From positions 248,001 through 312,000 of the forward strand of contig JAIUPK010000002.1 in NCBI GenBank assembly GCA_020160915.1: a stretch of DNA of 64,000 bases. The letters run 5' to 3'. Source of the stretch: Actinomycetota bacterium. Lineage in GTDB: Bacteria; Actinomycetota; Actinomycetes; Actinomycetales; Microbacteriaceae. The notes under the pieces were generated by a model. That model made no database searches, was not told the origin of the DNA, and saw only the letters and a list, made by a program, of their open reading frames with translations. The stretch's first letter is position 1. Each line of letters starts with the position of its first letter. This document shows positions 17,127 to 26,162 of the stretch, in pieces. Position numbers and translations under genes: made by a program.

Positions 17127-18008
17127 GGTTCGGGATGCCTCGTGCCGCACGCCCAAGAAGGGTCCGCCGTGCACCCATGCGGCCATGCGATCGATGCTGC
17201 GCAGCGCGAGCGGTTCGTCCGGACTGTTCAGGTGCCCGTGTCGGGTTCCCACCTCGCGCATCACCAGTGTGTCGACGCCTGCGGCGGCGAGCTCGCCCGC
17301 CAGAGCCTCACCCGAAGCGCGCAGGGGGTCGTTGTCCGAGTTGAGGATGAACACCGGCGGCAGCCCACGAAGGTCGTGCCCGCCGGGGAAGGCATACGGG
17401 TTCGCGAGCTCTGCCTCGTCGCCGACGTAGTTGAGATGGATGACCCGCATCACCTCCGGCGAGAACCGCAGGATCGGAGGCAAGTCACCGAGCCCGGCCT
17501 CAAGCTCGCGCGTGAGGGGCGGGACCACAGCGTGCACGGACGGGTAGACGAGCAGACCGGCACGAGGTTGCTGTTCGCCCCCGTCGCGGAGGCGGAGCAT
17601 CGCCGAGAGCGCGAGGTTGGCTCCCGCGCTACCCCCGCCGAGGAAGAGCTGCTCAGGATCGGCGCCGAGTTGATTCGCGTGGGCGAGCATCCAATGGAAG
17701 GCGGCGACCACCTCTTCAGATGCGACGGGGAAGTGCACCCCGTCGCCGCTGGGCGCAACGCTCGCATCGGTGAGGTCGATCGTGGGGGAGAGGCGGTAGT
17801 CGACGGCGACGACGGCCACACCACGCTCGGCCAGCTGCCGGGAAACCCAGTCGGACTCGGGCATCGACACGTCCCCGAAGGCGTAGGCGCCGCCGTGAAC
17901 CCAGACCAGGGCGGGACCGTGCGGGCGGTCGGGGGTGTAGATGCGCAGGAGGAGGGGCCCGTGGGGGCCGTCGATCGTGGTGTCCGATACCGTCACGTTC
18001 ACGATCAT
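17124..18008 (-). CDS. Alpha/beta hydrolase (HSL-type esterase)
   Basis: 294 residues, hormone-sensitive-lipase-like. The oxyanion-hole motif HGGAYAFG is near residue 38. The nucleophile elbow is GGGSAGANLAL near 123, the catalytic Asp is in NSDNDPLRASGE and the His in GTRHGHLNSPDE. No signal peptide is seen, so it acts in the cytoplasm. It overlaps the rhaI stop by four bases (ATGA), tying it to rhamnose catabolism, where removal of acyl groups from imported rhamnosides is plausible. The substrate is inferred from context only. Confidence 0.8.
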   Translation of the reverse strand: MIVNVTVSDTTIDGPHGPLLLRIYTPDRPHGPALVWVHGGAYAFGDVSMPESDWVSRQLAERGVAVVAVDYRLSPTIDLTDASVAPSGDGVHFPVASEEVVAAFHWMLAHANQLGADPEQLFLGGGSAGANLALSAMLRLRDGGEQQPRAGLLVYPSVHAVVPPLTRELEAGLGDLPPILRFSPEVMRVIHLNYVGDEAELANPYAFPGGHDLRGLPPVFILNSDNDPLRASGEALAGELAAAGVDTLVMREVGTRHGHLNSPDEPLALRSIDRMAAWVHGGPFLGVRHEASRT

Positions 18009-19177
18009 GCCCCCCAGCTGGCTTGAGTTCCTCCGACGCGTTCGGCGATGATCGCATCCGCATAGCCGGAGGCTGCGTAGGCGGCAAGCGGGTCGCGGGG
18101 CAGACCGCGCTGCTCGCGCCAGTCGGCGAGGGCCGGCCGCACATCGGTGTAGAAGGCATCCATGAACAGGCCGTTCGCCGTGTGCACGTCGCCGGAGTCC
18201 TGAGCCACCGTCAGAGCGGCTCTGTCCACGAGCAGCGCCCGCGCCGTCATCTCCTGAACGGTCAACACCGAACGGATCTGGCCGGGGATCTTGTCATCGA
18301 CGTTGTGGCACTGGTCCAGCATGAATGCGACGTCGCTGTCGACCCCGTACCCGCCACCCCGGAGCACCTCGTAGAGGATCCGGAAGAGCTGGAACGGATC
18401 GGCCGCCCCCACGATGAGGTCGTCGTCGGCGTAGAACCGGGAATTGAAGTCGAAGGATCCCAGCTTGCCCAGTCGAAGCAACTGAGCCACGATGAACTCG
18501 ATATTGGTGCCGGGGGCGTGGTGGCCGGTGTCGAGGCACACAACCGCGCGCTCGCCGAGCGCGACGACCTGGGCATAGGCGGTGCCCCAGTCGGGAACGT
18601 CGGTGTGGTAGAAAGCCGGCTCGAAGAACTTGTACTCGAGCACCAGGCGCTGATACGCACCCAACCGCTCGTAGATCGCGTGGAGCGAGTCTGCCAGACG
18701 ATCCTGGCGTCCCCGGATGTCGCCCTGGCCCGGGTAGTTCGTGCCGTCCGCGAGCCAGATCTTGAGGTCGCGCGACCCGGTCTGGTGCATGACGTCAATG
18801 CACTCGAAGTGGTGGTCGATCGCCATCTGACGTACGGCCTTGTCGACGTGGGTCAACGATCCGAACTTGTAGGCGTCATCCTGGAAGGTGTTGGAGTTAA
18901 TGGTGCCGATGCGCAGTCCGTGATCGACGGCGTAGGCCGATAGGGCGGCGTAGTCATCGACCCGGTCCCAGGGGATGTGCAGGGCGACCGCCGGGGCAAG
19001 CCCGGTGACTCGATGCACCTGTGCGGCATCCGAGATCTTCTCCTCGGGCGTGCGCGGCGTGCCGGGCGTGCTGAAGACCTTGAACCGGGTTCCGGCATTG
19101 CCGAACGCCCAGGAGGGCAGTTCGATCTGCTGGGCCTCGAGCGCCTCGAGCACTTCGGAGGGCAACGTCGCGCTCAC
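18005..19177 (-). CDS. rhaI: L-rhamnose isomerase (RhaI type)
   Basis: 390 residues from a GTG preceded by GAAAGGA; the 24-residue upstream extension runs through the operator and is rejected. This is a TIM-barrel isomerase converting L-rhamnose to L-rhamnulose, of the Pseudomonas-type RhaI class. Metal-ligand segments are LEYKFFEPAFYHTD, VCLDTGHHAPGTN and GSFDFNSRFYADDD. FDSDVAFMLDQ-like sequence (VDSDVAFMLDQCHNVDDK) continues the active site. It heads the rhaI-esterase-LacI run and is transcribed away from the GH42-like gene, with a LacI box between them. Confidence 0.9.
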   Translation of the reverse strand: MSATLPSEVLEALEAQQIELPSWAFGNAGTRFKVFSTPGTPRTPEEKISDAAQVHRVTGLAPAVALHIPWDRVDDYAALSAYAVDHGLRIGTINSNTFQDDAYKFGSLTHVDKAVRQMAIDHHFECIDVMHQTGSRDLKIWLADGTNYPGQGDIRGRQDRLADSLHAIYERLGAYQRLVLEYKFFEPAFYHTDVPDWGTAYAQVVALGERAVVCLDTGHHAPGTNIEFIVAQLLRLGKLGSFDFNSRFYADDDLIVGAADPFQLFRILYEVLRGGGYGVDSDVAFMLDQCHNVDDKIPGQIRSVLTVQEMTARALLVDRAALTVAQDSGDVHTANGLFMDAFYTDVRPALADWREQRGLPRDPLAAYAASGYADAIIAERVGGTQASWGA

Positions 19178-19234
19178 GGAGCATCCTTTCGGGACAGACC
19201 TCGTCGAACCTCGGTATGCTGGCACGACAATGGT

Positions 19235-19264
19235 TGTGAATCGTTTCAATCAACGGACTATAGC
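19235..19264. promoter_or_regulatory. Rhamnose LacI box in rhaI/GH42-like divergent region
   Basis: TGAATCGTTTCA (19237-19248) is one of three TGAAWCGWTTCA boxes in the locus. On the plus strand it overlaps the spacer of a promoter with -35 TTGTGA (19235-19240) and -10 TATAGC (19259-19264), 18 bases apart. The rhaI promoter on the other strand is not clear. Confidence 0.65.
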
Positions 19265-19357
19265 AGGATTCCGTCGCATCGCCACCGGCGATGCGAGGAG
19301 GGCGCCAGGCCGCGTTCCGGGTTCGCCGCGACTGCGCGGCACCGAGACGGACAGCCG

Positions 19358-21496
19358 GTGAACGACTACCTCCGGACTCGCCGTCGACTGCTGCTCGACA
19401 TGCACATCCCCGACTGGGACGATCGCTTCCTGGCCGACTACGAACCCGCCGAGCTCGCCCGACTCGCTCGCGAGGCCGGTGTCGAGGGCGCCCTGATCTA
19501 CTGCAAGTCGCACCTCGGCCTGAACTACTGGCCCTCCCCGGTGGGAGGCATCCATCGCGCGGCGAGTGCGCGCGACCTCGTCGCCGAGGCGAAGTCCCGG
19601 TTCGAAGCGGAGGGCATCAGCGTCGGCGCGTACCACAGCGTGATCTTCGACAACTGGGCGGCCGACAATCATCCCGAGTGGCGTGTCGTTCCCGCGACGC
19701 GCGAAGCTGGCTACGACTGGACGGTACTGGGACATCGGTACGGCACACTCTGTCCGAACCATCGCGGCTACCAGGAGTACGAAGAGCAGCAGATCTCGGC
19801 ACTGTTGGATCGCTACGACTTCGACGTGCTGTGGATCGACATGGCCTTCTGGACGGCGGTGTGCGTGTGCGACGCGTGCGAGGCGCGCTACCGCCAGGAG
19901 TTCGGGGTTCCCATCCCGCGCGTCATCGACTGGTCCAGCGTGGAGTGGACCAGGTTCCAGTCCGCCCGCGAACGGTGGCTCGCCGAGTTCGTGGCCGAGC
20001 TGGTAGCGGCGGCCAAGTCCGGCCGGCCCGCTCTCGCCGTGACCCACAATCTCGCGCCCGGCCTGAGGGACTGGTCGCGCGGTCAGCGCGCCGAGGATGC
20101 CGCGGTCGATGACTTCGCCGCGGGCGACCTCTACGGCGGCTTCGACGAGCAGGTGTTCGTCATCGCCCTGATGCGGGGGTTGCGACCCGGCGTGCTCACC
20201 GAGTTCATGACCACCCGCACCCGCGACCTGTTCACCCACACGAGCACGAAGACCGAACACGAGATGACCACCCAGGTGCTCATCGCTGTCGCCGCCGACT
20301 CGGCCTTCCTGTTCATCGACGCCGTCGAACCCAGCGGTCGACTCAACCAGGGGGTCTACCAGCGCATGGGTCGCGCATTCGCTGCTGCCCTGCCGTTCGA
20401 GGGTGAGCTCGGGGGTGAGGACATCACTGACGTCGCCGTGTACTACTCCGACGACTCCCGCATCGACGAGGCCGACGACGGCAGTCCGGTCGGTGCGGTG
20501 CACGCCGGCGGATCACGCCACCAGGACGCCGTCATGGGGGCGGTTCGCGTGCTGCGTCGAGCGCACATCCCGTTCTCTGTGGTGACCCGCCTCGACAACG
20601 CCCGGCTGGCGCGATTCCCGGTGCTCCTGGTTCCGGATGCCCGCCGCCTCTCCCGCGCGGACATCGACGCACTGCGGGCCTACGTCGCCGCCGGCGGCCG
20701 ACTCTACGCGAGCGGCCGCACATCGTTGCTGCTCTCGGACGGCACCGCGCTCGCGGACTTCGCTCTCGCCGATGTCTTCGGATGCCACGCCATCGCGTCG
20801 GAGGAGGGCAGCACGGTCTCGCTGCGCCCGGAGACCGACACCCTGCGCGCGGCCGCGTTCCCGGAGCTCACCGTGCCCGTCGGTCGTCGCCAGCCGGCAC
20901 CGGCGCGCCCGGGTCCGACGTTGGGTCTGCCCCGTATCGCTGCGGACGACTCGACCCGCGTGCTCTCCCGCCTGAGCCTGCCGTTCGGGTATCCCTCGGA
21001 CGGCACGCGCGCGGGCCGCGACTTCGCCAGCATCCACTCGTCGCCACCGTGGGAGCACACCGCTCATCCCGCCATCGTGGCGGCGGACTACGGGGCGGGC
21101 CGGTCGGTGTACTCGATCGCTCCGATCGAGGCGGAGGGCGGTCCCCAGCACGACGAGACACTCGTGGCCCTGCTGGTCGGTGAGCTCGGCCTCGCACCGC
21201 GCGTCACGGCGGTCGGGCATCCGGATGTCTGGATCACCGCTTTCCACCAGCCCGACCGTTCCCGGATGCTGGTCTCAGCCCTGCGCCTCGCCGAGGACCC
21301 TCCCGAGGGCTCGGTGCCGGTGACGATCCGGGCACGTCCACCGCGCGGCACCACTGTCGTCGGCGTTCGCGACGTCGAGTCCGGCGAGCCGTTGTCGTGG
21401 CGGTGGGACGACCTCGTGGTCGTGATCCCGGCCGCGGTCGAACTGTTCGCCATGGTCGCGATCGAGCTCAGTGCCGAGGACCCCTCCGCGAGTTGA
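19358..21496 (+). CDS. GH42-like glycoside hydrolase with GATase/trimerisation domain
   Basis: 712 residues from a GTG with no clear ribosome site; a much longer upstream extension is antisense to rhaI. The N-terminal part looks like a clan GH-A TIM barrel (LLLDMHIPDWDDRF, VLWIDMAFW near 160). It carries a cysteine cluster CVCDAC near 168, as in the zinc site of GH42. From about 350 a glutamine-amidotransferase-like/beta-galactosidase trimerisation domain follows (VLLVPDARRLSRADIDALRAY), then a small beta domain. No signal peptide. The substrate is unknown; its location beside GH78 and rhaI suggests a rhamnose-linked glycoside. Related proteins include GH151-type fucosidases. Confidence 0.6.
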   Translation: MNDYLRTRRRLLLDMHIPDWDDRFLADYEPAELARLAREAGVEGALIYCKSHLGLNYWPSPVGGIHRAASARDLVAEAKSRFEAEGISVGAYHSVIFDNWAADNHPEWRVVPATREAGYDWTVLGHRYGTLCPNHRGYQEYEEQQISALLDRYDFDVLWIDMAFWTAVCVCDACEARYRQEFGVPIPRVIDWSSVEWTRFQSARERWLAEFVAELVAAAKSGRPALAVTHNLAPGLRDWSRGQRAEDAAVDDFAAGDLYGGFDEQVFVIALMRGLRPGVLTEFMTTRTRDLFTHTSTKTEHEMTTQVLIAVAADSAFLFIDAVEPSGRLNQGVYQRMGRAFAAALPFEGELGGEDITDVAVYYSDDSRIDEADDGSPVGAVHAGGSRHQDAVMGAVRVLRRAHIPFSVVTRLDNARLARFPVLLVPDARRLSRADIDALRAYVAAGGRLYASGRTSLLLSDGTALADFALADVFGCHAIASEEGSTVSLRPETDTLRAAAFPELTVPVGRRQPAPARPGPTLGLPRIAADDSTRVLSRLSLPFGYPSDGTRAGRDFASIHSSPPWEHTAHPAIVAADYGAGRSVYSIAPIEAEGGPQHDETLVALLVGELGLAPRVTAVGHPDVWITAFHQPDRSRMLVSALRLAEDPPEGSVPVTIRARPPRGTTVVGVRDVESGEPLSWRWDDLVVVIPAAVELFAMVAIELSAEDPSAS

Positions 21497-24296
21497 GGAC
21501 CGCGAGTGCCTCGAGCACCGCATCGGTGACCGCTCCGGGCATGAACGCGATCGATTCGCCGAGTGTGCGCCTAATCGACCAGAGCGCCTGACGCCTCAGC
21601 CGGATTGCCCCCTCGGGCGCGACGGAGCGGATGGCCGTCATCACCGCGACGTACGCTTCGCGGTCGTCGAGCACCTCGCCCAGGTCGCTCGCGAGGGAGA
21701 GCTCGCGCAGGGTCTCCTGGGAGCCGGGGGCGTCCACCGTCCAGCGGTGCGACCCGGAGCCCACCGCGAACGGCGCACGCCCATCCGGCAGAACCACCGT
21801 TGCGGTCGTGCCTGGGGGAACCTGCGCCTCAACGACGACGGTGCCGTCCGCGGATCGGGTCCACCCCGATCGGATGAGGCCGTATGGCGAATCCAGGTGC
21901 GCCCGGGCGAAACTCAGCGCGGGCAGCGGAAGCGGCTCGATGCGGATCCGCCGGTAGCCTGCGGCATCCGGGGCCAGGCCGGCGAGCCGGCGGTGCAGCC
22001 AGTCGGCAACAGCGCCGAAGGCGTAGTGATTGAAGGAGGTCATCTCGCCCGGGTTGATCGAGCCGTCCTCGAGCATGCTGTCCCAGCGTTCCCAGATTGT
22101 GGTCGCACCCATGGTCACCGGGTAGAGCCACGACGGGTTCTCGGTCTGCAGGAGCAGGCGCTCGGCCGTCTGCACGTGACCGGTTGCGGTGAGCGCGTCG
22201 AGGATGATGGGGGTGCCAACGAACCCGGTTCCGATGTGGAAGCCACTGGCCCGCACCAGGCTCGCCAGCCGGTCGCCGAGTGTGGCGCGCAAGTCGGGCT
22301 CGACGGCGATGCCGTAGACGATCGCCATCGCGTAGGCGGTGGGGGCGTCGGAGACCATACGCCCCGCGGGGGTCACGTACGCGGACAGGAAGGCGAGGCG
22401 CACGCGCTCGGCCAGCTCGGCGTACCGCTGAGCGTCGGCGTTCTCGCCCAGCCGCTCCGCGGCTCTCGCGGTGAGCGTCAGCGTGCGGAAGACGTGAGCG
22501 GTGGCCACCACGTCGGGCTGGGTCTTGGCGCGGCCGGGAAGGTCGGCTGGGGCATCCGGATCCAGCCAGTCGCCGAACTGGAAGCTCGCATCCCAGAGCA
22601 GGGTCTGCGGGTCGCTCTCGGCGATGACGGTCTCGGCCCAGGCGCGCATGCTCGGGTACTGTGCCGCGACGGCCGCCGCATCCGCGAAGCGCTCGTCGAG
22701 CACCCACGGCAGGATGCTCGCCGCATCGCCCCACGCGGCCACCGGCCCGCGCAGAACGGTGAGAGGCGACGGCACGATCACGGGGACCACCCCGCCGTTG
22801 TGCTCCTGCTCGAGCGCGAGGTCGCGCAGCCAGGAGACCAGGAAACCATCGGTATCGAAGAGGAAGCTCGCGGTCGGGCCGAACACCTGGATGTCGCCGG
22901 TCCATCCCCACCGCTCGTCGCGTTGCGGACAATCGCTGGGGATGGACAGGAAGTTTCCGCGCATGCCCCACACGGCGTTCTCGTGCAGGCGGTTGAGCAG
23001 GTCGTCGGAGCACTCGAATCCGCCCGTGCGCGTCATGTCGCTGTGCACCACGACAGCCTCGAACGCTGTCGGGTCGAGCGCTCCCGGCCAGCCGTCGACC
23101 TCCACGTAGCGGAAGCCGTGGAAGGTGAACTCGGGCTCCCAGGTCTCGGGTGCCCCGCCGGCGAGCACGTACTGGTCGGTCTGGAGCGCTCGTCGCAGGG
23201 GTCGCGTGCCCAGCTCGCCGTGCTCGAGCACCTCGGCGTGGCGGAGGGTCACCCGCTCGCCGCGCTCGCCGCTCGCGGTGAAGCGCACGTGACCGACCAT
23301 GTTCTGCCCGAAGTCGAGCACGGTGCGACCTGACGGGGTGGTGATGACCGACAGCACTGGGAGGGTGCCCGTGTGGCGCACCGGCGGTCCGACTCGGGGC
23401 TCGGGCGTGGGGCCCGGCTCCAGCACGGCGACAGGCGACCAGCCCGAGTCATCGAACTCCGCTGTGCCCCAGCCCGGTATCTCGCGGGTGGCGTCGTAGT
23501 GCTCTCCGAGGTAGATGCTGCTGGAGCGAAGCGGGCCATCCTCGGTGGCGCGCCACTCGGGTCCCGTGATCAACGTGTCCCGCGATCCGTCGACGTATTC
23601 GACTTCGAGCTGCATCGCGAGTGCGGGCTGGTCGCCGTAGAAGCGTCGGGCGCCGCCCCCGAATCCGTACTCCTCGGTGTACCACCCGCCGGCCAGCCGG
23701 GCCCCGAGCACGTTGCGCCCGGGTGCGAGCAGGGCCGTGACATCCGTTGACTCGTGGATGACTCGCCACTGGTACGCCGTCCACCCGGGCTTGAAGCGAT
23801 CCCCATCGACGTCGACGCCGTTGACGGTGGCCTGGTACACGCCGCGCGCCGTCGCGAACAGCGTTGCCCTGCGCACGTCCTGAGTCAGGTCGACGACACC
23901 TCGGAGCAGCACCGGCTGAGCCGCCTTCGAGGGTGCGGGGAGCCCGACATGCGGCGCCGTCCAGCCGCCCGGGTCGAGGAAGCCGGCGGTGACCGTGACG
24001 GCCTCGCTCCACTCGGAGCTGTCGCCTCGCGTACTCGTCACGCGTACCCGGATGCTCGCGGTGCTGCCGGCGACCAGGGGATCGAAGGGCCACGGGACCA
24101 GCACCGACTCCGCACCCACCTCCGCGTGCACGACGGCGCCGTCATGGTCGAGCCGGAGCTCCGCAGAGGCCTGCATCCAGTCGGGCTCCGACGTCGTGAC
24201 CGTCCAACTGAGGTGAGGGGCGGGCACGGGGCTGACGCCCGACGTGCGATTGCGCTCGACTCGCACCGGCGTCACTGTCACGCGGTCCGTCGGCAT
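21468..24296 (-). CDS. Alpha-L-rhamnosidase, GH78
   Basis: 942 residues. N-terminal beta-sandwich domains (RNRTSGVSPVPAPHLSW start; LFATARGVYQATVNG near 145) precede the (alpha/alpha)6 catalytic barrel. The barrel's hallmark is IPSDCPQRDERWGWTGD near residue 455, containing the acidic residues that bind rhamnose and act in catalysis. TTIWERWDSM and EMTSFNHYAFGAVADWLHR near 740 close the active site, and a C-terminal beta domain follows. No signal peptide, so it cleaves imported rhamnosides in the cytoplasm. About 65 C-terminal residues lie beyond the usual end. It has its own promoter with a LacI box and converges with the GH42-like gene, overlapping 29 bases. Confidence 0.92.
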   Translation of the reverse strand: MPTDRVTVTPVRVERNRTSGVSPVPAPHLSWTVTTSEPDWMQASAELRLDHDGAVVHAEVGAESVLVPWPFDPLVAGSTASIRVRVTSTRGDSSEWSEAVTVTAGFLDPGGWTAPHVGLPAPSKAAQPVLLRGVVDLTQDVRRATLFATARGVYQATVNGVDVDGDRFKPGWTAYQWRVIHESTDVTALLAPGRNVLGARLAGGWYTEEYGFGGGARRFYGDQPALAMQLEVEYVDGSRDTLITGPEWRATEDGPLRSSSIYLGEHYDATREIPGWGTAEFDDSGWSPVAVLEPGPTPEPRVGPPVRHTGTLPVLSVITTPSGRTVLDFGQNMVGHVRFTASGERGERVTLRHAEVLEHGELGTRPLRRALQTDQYVLAGGAPETWEPEFTFHGFRYVEVDGWPGALDPTAFEAVVVHSDMTRTGGFECSDDLLNRLHENAVWGMRGNFLSIPSDCPQRDERWGWTGDIQVFGPTASFLFDTDGFLVSWLRDLALEQEHNGGVVPVIVPSPLTVLRGPVAAWGDAASILPWVLDERFADAAAVAAQYPSMRAWAETVIAESDPQTLLWDASFQFGDWLDPDAPADLPGRAKTQPDVVATAHVFRTLTLTARAAERLGENADAQRYAELAERVRLAFLSAYVTPAGRMVSDAPTAYAMAIVYGIAVEPDLRATLGDRLASLVRASGFHIGTGFVGTPIILDALTATGHVQTAERLLLQTENPSWLYPVTMGATTIWERWDSMLEDGSINPGEMTSFNHYAFGAVADWLHRRLAGLAPDAAGYRRIRIEPLPLPALSFARAHLDSPYGLIRSGWTRSADGTVVVEAQVPPGTTATVVLPDGRAPFAVGSGSHRWTVDAPGSQETLRELSLASDLGEVLDDREAYVAVMTAIRSVAPEGAIRLRRQALWSIRRTLGESIAFMPGAVTDAVLEALAVLNSRRGPRH

Positions 24297-24342
24297 GTGG
24301 TCCTCCTCGTTCCGGGGCGCCGGTGGCGCTGACCTCGCACAC

Positions 24343-24372
24343 GATATACCGAATCGTGATGAATCGTTTCAA
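24343..24372 (-). promoter_or_regulatory. GH78 promoter with rhamnose LacI box
   Basis: On the minus strand, -35 TTGAAA (24367-24372) and -10 TATATC (24343-24348) are 18 bases apart. The box TGAATCGTTTCA (24360-24371) covers the -35, so a bound LacI protein should block RNA polymerase. Confidence 0.75.
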
Positions 24373-24435
24373 GCCGCAGTTCGGCGGAGGGTCGCGGCTG
24401 CGCGACGGGCGACGGGAGACGACCATAACTCGAAC

Positions 24436-24493
24436 TCGACAAGCGGCTGGTCGGGATGTATTGTCAACATTCACCGGTGATTGAAACGATTCA
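24436..24493 (+). promoter_or_regulatory. Transporter operon promoter with rhamnose LacI box
   Basis: A candidate -35 TCGACA (24436-24441) and -10 TATTGT (24459-24464) are 17 bases apart. Just downstream is TGAAACGATTCA (24482-24493), the reverse-complement form of the box found at 19237 and 24360. Confidence 0.65.
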
Positions 24494-24541
24494 TAGCACC
24501 GGATCTCCCCGAACAGAGTCGTAGAGTGAGAAGAGGCAACA

Positions 24542-26083
24542 ATGAAGTTCCGCACCAGAATCGTGACGGCGATCACCGCCCTTGCCGTCACATCAGCAGC
24601 ACTAGTGGGGTGCTCTCCGAGCGCGCCCGAACCTGACGTCGAGCGCACGCTCACCCTCGCGGTTTCGTCCGACAGCCTGTGGGGCTTCGTACGCGCCGAC
24701 CTGGGGACCCAGGTGCACCAGTCGGCCGCCTACTGGAAGCCGCTGTACGACACCATCGTCAAGATCACGCCCGACCTCGAGATCCAGCCCAACCTGGCTA
24801 CCGAGTGGAGCTACAACGACGACCTGACGGTGCTCACGCTCAAGCTGCGTGACGACGTCAAGTTCACCGACGGCACCCCCGTCGACGCAGCGGCCGTCAA
24901 GGCGAACCTCGACGCGTTCCGCAACGGCGGTGGCGGCGAGGCATCCCAGAGCACCGGACGCATCACCGACGTGGCCGCACCGGACGCGACGACCGTCGTG
25001 ATCACGCTGAGCGGAGCCGACCCGAGTGTGCTGCCCGGACTCGCCGAGAGCGCGGGCGCGGTGTTCCTGCCCGCCGATCTCGAGAACCCGGACGCCGACA
25101 AGTCGGTCGTGCCGGTCGGCTCGGGTCCGTACCTGCTCGACGAGGACAACACCACGCCGGGTTCGGTCTACACCTACGTGCGCAACCCCGACTACTGGAA
25201 CTCCGAGGCCTACCCGTACGACACCCTCGTACTGCGCCCGATGCCGGATGTCGCTGCTCGCATGAACGCGCTGAAGGCTGGTGAGGTCGACGGCGCTGCC
25301 GTGCCCGCCGCCAACGCCGCCGACATCGAGGCGAGCGGACTGACGCTCAACACGGGTATTGCCAACTGGGGCGGCCTGCACATCCTCGACCGCAACGGTG
25401 AGATCGTTCCGGCGCTCGCCGACGTCAAGGTGCGCCAGGCGATCAACATGGTCTTCGACCGTGCGTCGATCGTGAAGAACCTGTACCAGGGCTACGGCAC
25501 CCCGAACAACCAGGCCTTCCGTGAGGGAAGCGCCGCGTTCGTCGCCGACGAGACCGACAAGTACCCGTTCGACATCGAGGCCGCCAAGAAGCTGATGGCC
25601 GAGGCCGGATACGCGGACGGGTTCGACATGACGATCCCCGCCATCATCGGCAACCACGACGCGATCATGCCGATCATCACGCAGCAGCTGGGCGAGATCG
25701 GCATCCGAGTCACGGTCGAGCAGTTCCAGATCGGCGACTTCTTCAACGAGGTCTTCGCCAAGAAGTACGGAATCGTCTTCGTCTCCCTTCCGAGCTTCGA
25801 CGACTGGCGTGACGTGACGGGCATGGTCTCCCCGGAGGCGCTCTGGAACGTCTTCGGAACCGAGGACCCGGCGCTGGACAAGCTCATCGACGAGGCCCGC
25901 ACCACGACCGGTGACGCACAGGATGCTGCGTTCCAGGGAATCGGCAAGTACCTGCTCGACAACGCGTGGTACGCCCCGTGGCTGACGCCGAACGTCATCT
26001 ACGCGACGAACGACACCGTGTCGGTGCAGCTGAGCCCGGGCCAGATCGAGCCTCTGCTCTGGGACATCAAGCCGATCGACTAG
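24542..26083 (+). CDS. ABC transporter substrate-binding lipoprotein (SBP_bac_5 family)
   Basis: 513 residues. The signal peptide ends in the lipobox LVGC with the acylated cysteine at residue 24, so the mature protein is anchored outside the membrane. The fold is the dipeptide/oligopeptide/nickel binding family (ATEWSYNDDLTVLTLKLRDDVKFTDGTPV; YLPVGSGPYLLDEDN-like VGSGPYLLDED; VRQAINMVFDRASIVKNLY). Such proteins also bind oligosaccharides. Its place behind a rhamnose LacI box, opposite GH78, argues for a rhamnose-containing oligosaccharide or glycoside. AGAAGAGG precedes the ATG. A strong hairpin follows the gene. Confidence 0.85.
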   Translation: MKFRTRIVTAITALAVTSAALVGCSPSAPEPDVERTLTLAVSSDSLWGFVRADLGTQVHQSAAYWKPLYDTIVKITPDLEIQPNLATEWSYNDDLTVLTLKLRDDVKFTDGTPVDAAAVKANLDAFRNGGGGEASQSTGRITDVAAPDATTVVITLSGADPSVLPGLAESAGAVFLPADLENPDADKSVVPVGSGPYLLDEDNTTPGSVYTYVRNPDYWNSEAYPYDTLVLRPMPDVAARMNALKAGEVDGAAVPAANAADIEASGLTLNTGIANWGGLHILDRNGEIVPALADVKVRQAINMVFDRASIVKNLYQGYGTPNNQAFREGSAAFVADETDKYPFDIEAAKKLMAEAGYADGFDMTIPAIIGNHDAIMPIITQQLGEIGIRVTVEQFQIGDFFNEVFAKKYGIVFVSLPSFDDWRDVTGMVSPEALWNVFGTEDPALDKLIDEARTTTGDAQDAAFQGIGKYLLDNAWYAPWLTPNVIYATNDTVSVQLSPGQIEPLLWDIKPID

Positions 26084-26090
26084 CACCAAG

Positions 26091-26127
26091 GATGCCCCGC
26101 CGCGGGAGTTTCCCGCGGCGGGGCATC
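26091..26127 (+). terminator. 17-bp perfect stem-loop between binding protein and permease
   Basis: GATGCCCCGCCGCGGGA, a 3-base loop and the exact complement form a 17-bp stem starting 8 bases after the stop. There is no U-tract beyond it. It probably protects or attenuates the transcript so that the binding protein is made in excess over the permeases. Confidence 0.6.
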
Positions 26128-26162
26128 ATCCTTGTACCTAACCGAGTAGTTGGAGTCCCCCC

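Noticed and set aside
21471-23333. 620-codon plus-strand frame opposite GH78
   Set aside because: Antisense shadow with no domain; starts inside the end of the GH42-like gene.
24602-26089. 495-codon minus-strand frame opposite the binding protein
   Set aside because: Asp/Val/Arg-rich shadow; the plus strand encodes a lipobox and a complete SBP_bac_5 fold.
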